Part shown: positions 1 through 8,237 of the stretch, one piece after another
How the letters are laid out: the number at the start of each line of letters is the position of its first letter
Position numbering within the stretch: the stretch's first letter is position 1
NCBI RefSeq assembly: GCF_022631375.1
Contig: NZ_JALBGC010000003.1
Span: forward strand, 434,001-498,000
DNA from: Hymenobacter cyanobacteriorum
GTDB lineage: Bacteria > Bacteroidota > Bacteroidia > Cytophagales > Hymenobacteraceae
DNA: 64,000 nucleotides
Direction: 5' to 3'
Translations under genes and position numbers: made by a program
Notes under the pieces: model-generated
Databases searched by the model: none
What the model was told of the DNA's origin: nothing
The model's input: only the letters and a program-made list of their open reading frames with translations

Positions 1-401
1 ACCCGCTGCCCGAGTACCAGACGCCCCACGCCGCCGGCCTCGACCTGCGCGCCCACCTGACGGCGCCCGTCACGCTCGGCCCGCTCGAGCGCGCCCTTAT
101 CCCCACGGGGCTGAGCCTGGAAATTCCCGTCGGGTACGAGGCCCAGATTCGGCCCCGCAGCGGCCTGGCCCTCAAGCACGGCATCGGGCTGGTAAATAGC
201 CCGGGCACGATTGATGCCGACTACCGCGGCGAAGTGCGGGTGCTGCTCGTGAATTTATCGAACGAGCCCTTCGTGGTGAACGACGGCGAACGCATTGCCC
301 AGCTGATAGTTGCCAAACACGAAACCATTGCTTGGCAGCCCGTCGAAACCTTGAGCGAAACCCAACGCGGCGCGGGCGGGTATGGTAGCACGGGGCGCTA
401 G
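1..401 (+). CDS. dut: dUTP diphosphatase (dUTPase), 5' end cut off by the window
   Basis: Hydrolyses dUTP to dUMP and pyrophosphate, keeping uracil out of DNA and feeding dTMP synthesis; trimeric cytosolic enzyme. The reading frame enters at base 3 and ends at TAG 399-401. The five trimeric dUTPase motifs are readable in order: [27 protein letters not shown] (with the catalytic-region Asp and Tyr), ERIAQLIV and the C-terminal glycine-rich [10 protein letters not shown]. Only the first few residues are missing. The next gene, a sugar nucleotidyltransferase, follows on the same strand after a palindromic spacer. From memory, dut sits beside this envelope cluster in many Bacteroidota. Confidence 0.95.
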   Translation, partial: PLPEYQTPHAAGLDLRAHLTAPVTLGPLERALIPTGLSLEIPVGYEAQIRPRSGLALKHGIGLVNSPGTIDADYRGEVRVLLVNLSNEPFVVNDGERIAQLIVAKHETIAWQPVETLSETQRGAGGYGSTGR

Positions 402-403
402 TA

Positions 404-503
404 GTTAGTTGTCAGTTGTTCGTTGTCAGTTGTAAGAAGCAGACATCGTTACAGAACTGGCAACAACCGCCTGATAACTGACAACCAACAACTGACAACT
501 AAC
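404..503. repeat. Long intergenic inverted repeat, GTTGTCAGTTG word family, copy 1
   Basis: The arms at 404-431 and 476-503 match at 27 of 28 positions as reverse complements, around a 44-nt loop. Each arm is built from the repeated word GTTGTCAGTTGTT. The right arm ends 8 nt before the ATG at 512. A second copy of the same word family is at 53440-53524, also ending just before a start codon. Confidence 0.9.
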
Positions 504-511
504 CAAGAAAC

Positions 512-1522
512 ATGAAAATCATCGTCCCGATGGCCGGCATGGGCAAGCGCATGCGCCCCCACACCCTCACCGTTCCCAAGCCCCTGGTGCCCATCGCCGG
601 CAAGCCCATTGTGCAGCGCCTCGTGGAGGATATTGCCAAAGTGTGCGGCGAACCCGTGGACGAAGTGGCTTTCATCATCGGCCGTTTCGGCGCGGAGGTG
701 GAAAAGAGCCTGGTGAAAATCGCCGAATCAGTGGGCGCTAAGGGCACCATCGTGTACCAGGATGAGCCGCTGGGCACCGCCCACGCCATTCTCTGCGCCA
801 AGGACAGCCTGACCGGCCCACTGGTCGTGGCCTTCGCCGATACGCTGTTTAAAGCGGATTTCGTGCTCGATTCGAGCGTGCCCGGCACCATCTGGGTGCA
901 GAAGGTGGACGACCCTAAGCCCTTCGGCGTGGTGAAGCTGAACGAGCAGGGCCAGATTACGGAGTTCGTGGAGAAGCCCCAGGAATTCGTGTCGGACCTC
1001 GCCATCATCGGCATATACTACTTCCAGGACGGCGAGTACCTGCGCAGCGAGCTGCAATACCTGCTCGACAACGACATCAAGGACAAAGGCGAGTACCAGC
1101 TCACCAACGCCCTCGAAAACATGAAGAACAAAGGCACGGTCTTCGTGCCCGGCCGCGTGACGGAGTGGCTTGACTGCGGCAACAAGGACGCTACTGTATT
1201 CACCAACCAGCGCTACCTCGAGTACCTGAAGGAGCGCGGCGAGAGCCTGGTGCACGAGTCGGCCACCATCACCAACTCGGTGCTCATCGAGCCGGTGTAC
1301 GTGGGCGAGGGTGCCGTCATCACCAACTCGGTGGTGGGCCCACACGTGAGCCTGGGTGCCCACGCCAACGTGCGCGACACCCGCCTGAGCAACTCCATCG
1401 TGCAGCAGTCGGCCTCGCTGCTGAACGTGGTTATCACTAATTCGATGGTGGGCAACTTCGCCACCGTGGCCGGCACCCCCGACGATTTGAGCCTCGGCGA
1501 TTATAACCAGCTGCGGGTGTGA
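512..1522 (+). CDS. Sugar-1-phosphate nucleotidyltransferase with left-handed beta-helix tail
   Basis: Likely activates a hexose-1-phosphate with an NTP to make a nucleotide sugar for surface polysaccharide synthesis. The N-terminus has the nucleotidyltransferase signature in the form AGMGKRMRPHTLTVPKP (family GxGxRLxPxTxxxPK), followed by DEPLGTAHA and AFADTLF, the nucleotide and metal-binding Asp region. The last ~85 residues (HESATITNSVLIEP onward) contain hexapeptide-like turns of a left-handed beta-helix. At 336 aa it is longer than RmlA-type enzymes (~290 aa), so the exact sugar and nucleotide are not assigned. The ATG start gives the expected MKIIVPMAGMG. It lies downstream of dut and upstream of an envelope operon. 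Confidence 0.85.
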   Translation: MKIIVPMAGMGKRMRPHTLTVPKPLVPIAGKPIVQRLVEDIAKVCGEPVDEVAFIIGRFGAEVEKSLVKIAESVGAKGTIVYQDEPLGTAHAILCAKDSLTGPLVVAFADTLFKADFVLDSSVPGTIWVQKVDDPKPFGVVKLNEQGQITEFVEKPQEFVSDLAIIGIYYFQDGEYLRSELQYLLDNDIKDKGEYQLTNALENMKNKGTVFVPGRVTEWLDCGNKDATVFTNQRYLEYLKERGESLVHESATITNSVLIEPVYVGEGAVITNSVVGPHVSLGAHANVRDTRLSNSIVQQSASLLNVVITNSMVGNFATVAGTPDDLSLGDYNQLRV

Positions 1523-1549
1523 TATTTTTCACCTGATTAACGTTAGCAG

Positions 1550-1590
1550 CGACGCGGCCTTCTGATGGGGGCCGCGTCGTTGGTTTATTC
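1550..1590 (+). terminator. Hairpin terminator after the nucleotidyltransferase
   Basis: A perfect 10-bp stem (cgacgcggcc / ggccgcgtcg, 1550-1559 and 570-579 of the same kb) is followed by a moderately T-rich stretch. It lies 28 bp past the stop codon. Confidence 0.7.
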
Positions 1591-1594
1591 CCCT

Positions 1595-1602
1595 TAATTT
1601 TG
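1595..1602 (+). promoter_or_regulatory. Bacteroidota-type -7 box (TAATTTTG) for the TPR-DUF4292-EnvC operon
   Basis: TAATTTTG fits TAnnTTTG and lies 30 bp before the ATG at 1633, just past the preceding hairpin. This argues against the upstream in-frame TTG at 1600 as the start. Confidence 0.45.
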
Positions 1603-1632
1603 GGAGCCGGGCCCTGCGTCCGGCTTTGTTAT

Positions 1633-3495
1633 ATGGCTGCTGCTATGATGCGTCGAGTTGTGCTGAGCGTGGTGTTGTGGGCCGGCCTGTTGGGCGGCGT
1701 GGTAGTGGCGCAGGTGCCCGAGGGCAGCAACGTGCCCGCCGCGTCCGAAAAGCCCCTGACGCGCCGCCAGCAAAAAGCCCTCGAAAAGGAGCAGCACGAG
1801 TTGGAAAAGAAGCTGGCCGAAGCGCGCGCCAAGCGCGCCGCGCTGCGCGCCCAGATGTCGTCGCTGATGACCGAGCGCGAGCGCGAGCGCAGCGAAGCCC
1901 TGTTCGTGGACGGCGTGAAATATTCGCTGCTCGAAGACTACAACAAGGCCCTCGAAAGCTTGCTGAAGGCCTACGCCATCGACCCCGACAACGCGGCCAT
2001 CAACTACAAGATTGCCGAGGCCAACATGCTGAGCGGCAACATGCGCGACGCTGCTAACTACGCCGAGTCGGCCACCCGCATCGACCCCAAGAATGCCTAT
2101 TACTACCTGCTGCTGGCCCAGATTCAGGCCAGCCAGAAGCAGTACGATTCGGCCATTAAAACCTACGCCACGCTCATAAAGGAAGTGCCCAATTCGGGCA
2201 GCTACCTCTTCAACCTCGCCGACCTGTATTTGGCCCAGAGCAAGCTGCCCGAAGCCCTGACCACTCTCGACCAGGCCGAAAAGGAATTCGGGCAGGTCGA
2301 CGAGATTTCGTTCAAGAAGCAGCAGATTTACCTCAAGCAGAACAAGCTGGACCAAGCTTTGGTCGAGGGTGAAAAGCTCATCAAGGCCAACCCCAACGAG
2401 GTGCGCTACGTGCTGGCCCAGGCCGAGCTCTACGCCAACAACAACCGCCTGCCCGATGCTTTGCGCGTGGCCCAGCAGGCCCTGCGCCTCGACCCCAGCG
2501 CCGCCCAGGCCCACTTGATTCTGGCCGACGTGTACCGCCAGCAGAACCTGGCCACCGAGTCAGCCCAAGAGTTGCGCCTGGCCCTGAGCAGTCCGTCGCT
2601 CGACATCGACGTGGCCGTGCGCATCCTCATCGGCTACCTTAAGCAGCTGCCCAGCCCGCAGGAATCCATCAACCAGCTGGCCCGCGACCTGGCCGCCGCT
2701 ACCGTGACGGCCCACCCGCGCGAGGCTAAAGCCTACGCCATCAGCGGCGACGTGCTGGTGCAAACCGACCGCAAGGCCGAGGCCCGCAACGCCTACTCGC
2801 GCGCGCTGCGCTACGACAACTCGAAGTTTGAGGTGTGGCAGCAGGTGATTGGGCTGGATGGGGAGCTGAACCAGACCGACTCGCTGCTGCTGCACAGCAA
2901 CCGCGCGCTGGAGATTTTCCCGAATCAGGCGCAGTTCTGGTTCTACAACGGCATTGCCTACCAGCTGAAGAAGCAGCCGGCCCGCGCCGCCAAGTCGCTG
3001 GAGCACGGCCGCAAGCTGGCCGCCAACAATGCCTCGCTGCTAGCCCAGTTCGACGCCCAGTTGGGCGAGGCTTACCACGAGCTGCACGAAGATGACAAGT
3101 CGGACGCCTCCTACGAAGCCTCGCTGGCCAGCGACCCCAGCAACGTGCTGGTGCTGAACAACTACAGCTATTATCTATCGCTGCGCGGCGTGAAGCTCGA
3201 CAAGGCCAAAACGATGGCCGGCAAGGTCGTAAAGCAGTTTCCGGAGAACGAGACCTACCTCGATACGTATGCCTGGGTGCTCTACAAGCAGAAGGATTAC
3301 GCCGGAGCGAAAGACGTGCTCGATAAAATCATTACCAAGTCGACGGACGGTTCCATCATCGAACACTACGGCGACATTCTCTACCAACTCGGCGACAAGG
3401 AGAAAGCCGCCGCCGAGTGGCAGCGCGCCCGCAAAGCCGGCGGCACCTCCGAGATGCTGGAGCGCAAACTGAAAGAACACAAGCTTTATGAATAA
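1633..3495 (+). CDS. Exported tetratricopeptide-repeat protein
   Basis: 620-aa periplasmic TPR protein of unknown exact role, probably in envelope assembly. It begins with a signal peptide (MMRRVVLSVVLWAGLLGGVV then AQ). A charged coiled-coil segment follows (about residues 35-85, rich in K/E/R/Q). About ten TPR units then run to the C-terminus, with recognisable turns such as IDPDNAAINYKIAEANML and PNEVRYVLAQAELYANN. ATG 1633 was chosen because it lies downstream of the promoter box; the ATGs at 1645 and 1648 are possible alternatives. The stop overlaps the next ATG by 8 nt, so it is co-translated with the DUF4292 lipoprotein. Confidence 0.85.
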   Translation: MAAAMMRRVVLSVVLWAGLLGGVVVAQVPEGSNVPAASEKPLTRRQQKALEKEQHELEKKLAEARAKRAALRAQMSSLMTERERERSEALFVDGVKYSLLEDYNKALESLLKAYAIDPDNAAINYKIAEANMLSGNMRDAANYAESATRIDPKNAYYYLLLAQIQASQKQYDSAIKTYATLIKEVPNSGSYLFNLADLYLAQSKLPEALTTLDQAEKEFGQVDEISFKKQQIYLKQNKLDQALVEGEKLIKANPNEVRYVLAQAELYANNNRLPDALRVAQQALRLDPSAAQAHLILADVYRQQNLATESAQELRLALSSPSLDIDVAVRILIGYLKQLPSPQESINQLARDLAAATVTAHPREAKAYAISGDVLVQTDRKAEARNAYSRALRYDNSKFEVWQQVIGLDGELNQTDSLLLHSNRALEIFPNQAQFWFYNGIAYQLKKQPARAAKSLEHGRKLAANNASLLAQFDAQLGEAYHELHEDDKSDASYEASLASDPSNVLVLNNYSYYLSLRGVKLDKAKTMAGKVVKQFPENETYLDTYAWVLYKQKDYAGAKDVLDKIITKSTDGSIIEHYGDILYQLGDKEKAAAEWQRARKAGGTSEMLERKLKEHKLYE

Positions 3496-4279
3496 ATACA
3501 CGCTGCTGCTGGCCTTGGGCCTTGGCCTTGCCGGCTGCGCCCGCAAGGCCACGCCTACTGTTTCGACCACCGGCCCCGGCACCTCTACGCCCGCCATGGA
3601 GCCGACATTGCCCTCAGTGCAGGCGCAGAACACGGCCTTCGACTTCCTCACCATCAAGGGCAAAGCCCAAGTGACGATGAAGGGCAACAAGCAGGGCGCT
3701 AACCTCTCGATGCGGGTGCGGCGCGACAGCGTTATCTGGGTTTCGGCCGGGCTGGCAGGATTTGAGGGCGTGCGCGCCGTGCTTACCCGCGACTCGGTGC
3801 ACGTGGTGAACCGGCTGGAAAAAACCTACTTCAGCGGCGGCTACGACTACCTCACCAAGCTGCTGAACGTGCCCGTGAGCTTCGCCCAGATGCAGACGCT
3901 GCTGCTCGGCGACTACCTGCCCGCGCCCGCCGGCACCAAGCCCACCGTGGCCACCGAAGAGGCCGCCCGCCAGCGCGTGAGCTACAACCTGAGCAGCGTG
4001 CTGGTCGAGCACCTGTTGCAGGCCGGCAACACCGGCCGCGTGCAGCAACTGCGCTTGAGCGACGAGGCCGCCAAGCGCAACCTCACCGTCGATTACACCG
4101 ATTTCCAGCCCCTGGATGCCCAGCAGCCGCTGCCGTTTGCCCACGCGCTGTTTGTGCAGGCGCAGCAGCCGTCGGCCGGGGCCGTCACGGCCGCCATCAA
4201 CTACAACAAAGTGGAAGTGAGCCGCAGCCGCTTGTCGTTCCCGTTTGAGGTGCCCAAGGGCTACCGCCGCTTGCGCTAG
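3488..4279 (+). CDS. DUF4292 family lipoprotein
   Basis: 263-aa predicted lipoprotein: the signal peptide ends in the lipobox LAGC (Cys at about residue 17), followed by a Pro/Thr linker. The body has the LolA/LolB-like flavour of DUF4292: short beta strands (FLTIKGKAQVTMKGNKQG, LSMRVRRDSVIWVSAG) and a C-terminal FPFEVPKGY. Members are found in Bacteroidota next to TPR and LytM-domain proteins, and an outer-membrane lipid or lipoprotein handling role is a reasonable inference. Its start lies inside the 3' end of the TPR gene, and the EnvC-like gene follows 84 bp later. Confidence 0.85.
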   Translation: MNKYTLLLALGLGLAGCARKATPTVSTTGPGTSTPAMEPTLPSVQAQNTAFDFLTIKGKAQVTMKGNKQGANLSMRVRRDSVIWVSAGLAGFEGVRAVLTRDSVHVVNRLEKTYFSGGYDYLTKLLNVPVSFAQMQTLLLGDYLPAPAGTKPTVATEEAARQRVSYNLSSVLVEHLLQAGNTGRVQQLRLSDEAAKRNLTVDYTDFQPLDAQQPLPFAHALFVQAQQPSAGAVTAAINYNKVEVSRSRLSFPFEVPKGYRRLR

Positions 4280-4363
4280 GCCGGCCCGCCGTGCGGAATA
4301 CCCGCGGCGGCTGCCTAATTTTGCGTTTCTACCAGATTGGTAGGTTTTTGAACATCCTCTCCG

Positions 4364-5932
4364 TTGAGCAAGCAGGCATTCCCGACCAATAAAGTAGCAT
4401 TTCCGTCAGCCACTGGCGCACGCCGGGGCTATTGGTGGCTGCTCCTGTTGCTGGGAGGATGGTTGAGCGTCGGCCCGGCGCTGGCTCAGCAGAAGCGTCC
4501 GCAGCCTGCCCGGCGCGGCAAAACGGCTAAACAAGCCCCGCGCCCGGCCCCCGCTCGCCGCAAACCCGCGCCGCGCCGCGCTGCCAGCAGCAGCCCGCGC
4601 GGCAAAAGCAAGGCCCAGCTGGAGCGCGAGCGCCTGAACAACCTGCGCCAGATTGAGCGCACCAGCCAGGCCCTCGACCAGACGCAGGCCAAAAAGAAGG
4701 TGAGCCTGGGCCAGCTGCACGTCATCAGCGAGAAGCTGACGGAGAAAAAACAGGTCATTCGGGGAATTTCGACGCAGCTGCAGGGCATCGAAACCAACGT
4801 GCACCAAACGGTGAAACAGGTGGTGCAAACCCAGCAGACGCTGGCCCAGCTCAAGGCCGAGTATGCGCGGCTGCTCTACACGGCCTCGAAAACCGCCAAT
4901 GGCTTCAACCGGCTCATGTTTTTGTTTGCTTCGGAGTCGTTCAACCAGTTTGCGCTGCGGCTGCGCTACATCCGGCAGTACACCGAGGAGCGGCAGCGGC
5001 AGGCGGCCCGCATCATGGGCACGCAGTACCGGCTGCACGAGCAGCTTACGGGCCTGACGAAACAGCAGCAACGCAAAAGCAGCCTGCTCAACAGCCAGCT
5101 TAGCGAAAACCGTAACCTGCTCACCCTGAAATCGAAAGAAGATGAGATGGTGCAGCAGCTCAGCCAGCAGGAACAGGGCCTGCGCCAGGAGCTGGAAGAG
5201 CGTCGCCAAGCCGTGAACCGCCTCGACAACCTGATTGCCGAGCGGGTGCGCGAAGAAATTGTGCGCGCCGCCCGGGCCGCCCGCCTCGCCGCCCGGCGCG
5301 AAGCCGCCCGCGCTGCCGAGCGCGACGCTCGCACCGCCGCCCGCAACCGCCGCGACAACGCCTCCCCCACCCGCCGTGAGGAATCTACCGCCAGCAGCGA
5401 CAGCCGCAACGACGACCCCACCGCCGCCCCCGAAAACGACGCCCCCGAAACCGCCGCCGAAGCCGCCGCCGACCGGCGCGCCGTGCGCATTGCCCTCACG
5501 CCCGAAACGGCCCTGGCTTCGTCGTCCTTCGCTGGCAACCGCGGCCACCTACCCTGGCCCGTCAGCCGCGGGTTCATCAGCCAGCGCTTTGGGCGCCACC
5601 CGCACCCGGTGCTTAAAAACGTGACCGTGGAAAACCGGGGCGTGGATATTCAAACGGCGGCCGGGGAAGAAGTCCGCTCCTGCTTCGACGGCAAGGTGCT
5701 CACTATCACCAACATCGCGGGCATGAATACCATCGTTATGATTCAGCACGGCGACTTCTTCACGGTGTATGCCAAGCTGCGCTCGGTGAACGTGCAGGAA
5801 GGCCAGCGCGTGCGGGCCCGCGAGGTCATCGGCACAGTCGCCACCGACGGCGAAGGTACCTCCGAGGTACAATTTCAGGTGTGGCACAACTCGTCCAACC
5901 TCAACCCCGAAAGCTGGCTGGGACACCGCTAA
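4364..5932 (+). CDS. EnvC-like LytM-domain protein (probable amidase activator, catalytically degenerate)
   Basis: 522-aa exported protein. After a basic N-terminus and one signal/anchor helix (YWWLLLLLGGWLSVGPALAQ) come two long coiled coils (about residues 85-320). An Ala/Arg/Glu/Asp-rich linker and a C-terminal M23/LytM domain (about 395-520) follow. The LytM zinc ligands are not kept: the usual HxGxD reads RGVD (RGVDIQT) and the last HxH region reads YAKL. This is the pattern of EnvC-type proteins, which activate cell-wall amidases during septum splitting rather than cutting peptidoglycan. The start is TTG: a TGA lies 5 codons upstream in frame and no ATG precedes the signal sequence. It is third in the TPR-DUF4292 operon. 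Confidence 0.85.
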   Translation: MSKQAFPTNKVAFPSATGARRGYWWLLLLLGGWLSVGPALAQQKRPQPARRGKTAKQAPRPAPARRKPAPRRAASSSPRGKSKAQLERERLNNLRQIERTSQALDQTQAKKKVSLGQLHVISEKLTEKKQVIRGISTQLQGIETNVHQTVKQVVQTQQTLAQLKAEYARLLYTASKTANGFNRLMFLFASESFNQFALRLRYIRQYTEERQRQAARIMGTQYRLHEQLTGLTKQQQRKSSLLNSQLSENRNLLTLKSKEDEMVQQLSQQEQGLRQELEERRQAVNRLDNLIAERVREEIVRAARAARLAARREAARAAERDARTAARNRRDNASPTRREESTASSDSRNDDPTAAPENDAPETAAEAAADRRAVRIALTPETALASSSFAGNRGHLPWPVSRGFISQRFGRHPHPVLKNVTVENRGVDIQTAAGEEVRSCFDGKVLTITNIAGMNTIVMIQHGDFFTVYAKLRSVNVQEGQRVRAREVIGTVATDGEGTSEVQFQVWHNSSNLNPESWLGHR

Positions 5933-5942
5933 ACCACGGCGC

Positions 5943-5976
5943 AAAAAAAAACCCGAACCAGAGGTGCGGGTCTTTC
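5943..5976 (-). terminator. Terminator (minus orientation best) between EnvC-like and LytTR genes
   Basis: On the minus strand the stem aaagacccg / cgggttttt is followed by a long T run (the A tract at 5943-5951). It sits between convergent genes and could act both ways. Confidence 0.55.
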
Positions 5977-6157
5977 CGAGCTATGAAAACAAACTTAGCT
6001 GTCAGCGGAAGGGGATTTTCATCTGCTTCTGCCGATAACCGTAGCAAAGATGCACGGCCGGAAAGGCCTCAGCCAGCGCATTTCGTTGAAATATCCAATT
6101 TCGCCGACGAACGACTGGTTTCGCCGTGTTGATGCTTCGCAGGAAGTAGCCAAGTAG

Positions 6158-7084
6158 TTAAATCACCGTCAAGCGGGCCAGCAGGCCCGCTTTGTAGGAG
6201 CTGCCGATGGACACGCGCACGGGCACCCGGCCTGGCCCGCTTACCGGGCTGCTTTCGAGGGCCACCGAGTCGCCTTCGATGGCCACAATGCGGTCGAGCC
6301 GCACAATGTATTTGCGGTGAATGCGGGCAAAATCGGCGCTGGGCAGCTTGGTTTCCAGGTCCTTCATGGTGCCGTACACGGTGAGGCGCTCGCGGCCCAG
6401 GTACAGGTTCACGTAGTCGCCCAGAGCTTCCACATACAGCAGGTCGGCGGTAGGGATGCGGATGAGGCGCTGCTCCTGCTTCACAAAAATATCCGGTCGG
6501 CTATAGGTCTGGGCCAGCCCGTCGGAGCGGCCGGCCAGCCGGATAACGCCTTCCAGCTTCTGGCGCTCGTCGTCGAGCAACAGGCGGGTGCGGCGCAGCT
6601 CCAAATGGGCCATTACCTGGCGGGCCAGCAGGCGCAGGGCCTCGCGCTGGTCGGTGCTCAGCGAGCGGGGCACGGTATCGAACGCGCAGAGGGTGCCCAG
6701 GGGGTAGCCTTCGGGCGTGAGCAGCGGCGTGCCGGCGTAGAAGCGGATGTGCGGCGCGCCGGTTACCATCGGGTTGCTGGCATACAGCGCATCGGCGTGG
6801 GTGTCGGGAATTTCAAACACGCCGCTGGAACGCAGCGCGTACTGGCAGAAAGTCTGCTCGCGGGGCACTTCGCGTACGTCGATTCCAACGCGGGCTTTCA
6901 GCCACTGGCGCTCATCATCGAGCAACGACACCGATGACATAGGCGTGCCGCACACGTAAGCCGCCAGCTGGGCCAGGTCGTTGAACACCGGCTCGGGTTC
7001 CGTATCGAGAATGCCGTAGCTGTGCAGGGCTTCGAGGCGGTCCTGCTCATCGGAAATCAGGGCGGAGGGAGAAGGCATTTTCAT
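6158..7084 (-). CDS. GAF domain-LytTR transcriptional regulator
   Basis: 308-aa regulator. The N-terminal GAF domain (about residues 10-165) has the family landmarks DTEPEPVFNDLAQLAAYVCG, FCQYALRS and FYAGTPLLTPEGYPLGTLC. After a short helical linker, the C-terminal LytTR DNA-binding domain (about 205-305) includes YVEALGDYVNLYL, LETKLPSADFARIHRKYIV and the final beta strands. It has no receiver domain, so the GAF domain is the likely sensor input. ATG 7084 (MKMPSPSALISDEQDRLEAL) is preferred; upstream codons show no domain similarity. It is transcribed away from the tatA genes, and no partner kinase is adjacent. Confidence 0.85.
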   Translation of the reverse strand: MKMPSPSALISDEQDRLEALHSYGILDTEPEPVFNDLAQLAAYVCGTPMSSVSLLDDERQWLKARVGIDVREVPREQTFCQYALRSSGVFEIPDTHADALYASNPMVTGAPHIRFYAGTPLLTPEGYPLGTLCAFDTVPRSLSTDQREALRLLARQVMAHLELRRTRLLLDDERQKLEGVIRLAGRSDGLAQTYSRPDIFVKQEQRLIRIPTADLLYVEALGDYVNLYLGRERLTVYGTMKDLETKLPSADFARIHRKYIVRLDRIVAIEGDSVALESSPVSGPGRVPVRVSIGSSYKAGLLARLTVI

Positions 7085-7268
7085 GGCAGTCGGAGAAAGG
7101 AAAGCCCTCGGAGGCGGCGAAAGCCGCGGCACCCGAAGGTAGCGACAAAGCTACGGCCGTGTCTTACGCCAGATTAGCACCTTCCGGCCAACTCTGCTGT
7201 TGGGGCGTTCAACTCCCTCGTTTCGCTTGCCCAACGGCGGGTTCATCCGCAAAACATCTGCCAAGCGG

Positions 7269-7276
7269 TATCTTTG
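7269..7276 (+). promoter_or_regulatory. Bacteroidota-type -7 box (TATCTTTG) upstream of tatA
   Basis: TATCTTTG matches TAnnTTTG and lies 73 bp before the tatA ATG. No good TTG box is visible at the expected distance, so support rests on the -7 element alone. Confidence 0.4.
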
Positions 7277-7349
7277 GCACGCCAAAACCCGTTCGGCTGC
7301 GTATATCCGTTTTTCTAACCCTCCACCGGGCCCAGGCGCCCACCCTCTG

Positions 7350-7730
7350 ATGCTCCATTCCCTGTTTCTTATCGGCAGCTTCGGTACTACCGAAATTCTG
7401 CTTATTCTCTTTGTTATCATCTTATTGTTCGGGGCCAAGCGCATTCCCGAGCTGTTCCGCGGCATGGGCCAGGGCGTGCGTGAGTTCAAGGACGCTACGG
7501 CCAAGGCCGATGAGCAGCAGCCCCAGTACCGCGACCAGCCCGGCCAGCCGCCCTACCAGCAGCAGTTTCCCTCGCAGCAGCCCGGCTACGGCCAGCCCCA
7601 GCAGCCGAACTATAACCAACAGCCCGGCTACAACCAGCCGCAGCCCAATGGCTACCCCCAGCAGCCCGGCTATCAGCAGCCCACGCCGCCCGCCTACAAC
7701 CCCAACGACCCTACTAACCAGCCGCGCTAA
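7350..7730 (+). CDS. tatA: TatA-type Sec-independent translocase subunit with Q/P/G/Y-rich tail
   Basis: 126 aa. One transmembrane helix ([20 protein letters not shown]) is followed by the amphipathic helix and hinge typical of TatA ([20 protein letters not shown]). These form the translocation pore of the twin-arginine pathway at the inner membrane. The ~70-residue tail is not the usual charged helix but a low-complexity stretch with repeated QQPGY / QPNY units. ATG 7350 places the helix at the N-terminus as expected. A second TatA-like gene follows 18 bp downstream; no tatC is in the window. Confidence 0.9.
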   Translation: MLHSLFLIGSFGTTEILLILFVIILLFGAKRIPELFRGMGQGVREFKDATAKADEQQPQYRDQPGQPPYQQQFPSQQPGYGQPQQPNYNQQPGYNQPQPNGYPQQPGYQQPTPPAYNPNDPTNQPR

Positions 7731-7748
7731 CCCGCGCTTTTATTAGCC

Positions 7749-8201
7749 ATGCACACTCCCTTCGTATTATTTCTGGGCGACATCGGCGGCTCTGAGCTCA
7801 TCCTCATCATGGTCGTCATCCTGATTTTCTTCGGGGCCAACAAAATTCCTGAGCTGGCACGCGGCCTCGGCAAGGGCATCCGCGAGTTCAAGGATGCCAG
7901 CACCGAAATCCGCCGCGAGTTCGAGCAGGCCGGCCAACCCGCCGCGCCGAACCAGCACTATCAGCAGCCCAACCCCTACGCGCCCCAGCCGCAGCATCAG
8001 TCCACGCCGCTGCCTATCGCGGCCGAGCCCGGCTCCGGCTTCGACCCGTGGGCCGCGCCCGCAACTGCTGCCGCACCGATTATGCCCACGGCCGACCAGC
8101 ACGACCCGGCCCCGCCCGTGGCTACCGTACTGCCCCCCAACCTGGCCCCCGAGGGCACCCAGCCCCGCCAGCCCTACCTGCCCGCCGATTCCGGCGCGTA
8201 A
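7749..8201 (+). CDS. Second TatA/TatB-type translocase subunit
   Basis: 150 aa, paralogue of the preceding gene: transmembrane helix ELILIMVVILIFFGANKIPE, then the conserved FGANKIPELARGLGKGIREF hinge-amphipathic segment. The proline-rich tail (PNPYAPQPQ, PTADQHDPAPP) differs from the first copy and lacks its QQPGY repetition. Whether it works as TatA or TatB cannot be told from sequence: the Glu that tends to mark TatB in the helix is present as ELIL, but the tail is not TatB-like. It probably shares a transcript with the first copy and perhaps with gatA, 36 bp further on. Confidence 0.85.
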   Translation: MHTPFVLFLGDIGGSELILIMVVILIFFGANKIPELARGLGKGIREFKDASTEIRREFEQAGQPAAPNQHYQQPNPYAPQPQHQSTPLPIAAEPGSGFDPWAAPATAAAPIMPTADQHDPAPPVATVLPPNLAPEGTQPRQPYLPADSGA

Positions 8202-8237
8202 TTTCTCTGCTATCGGTCACCTAACTCTGCATCAGGT

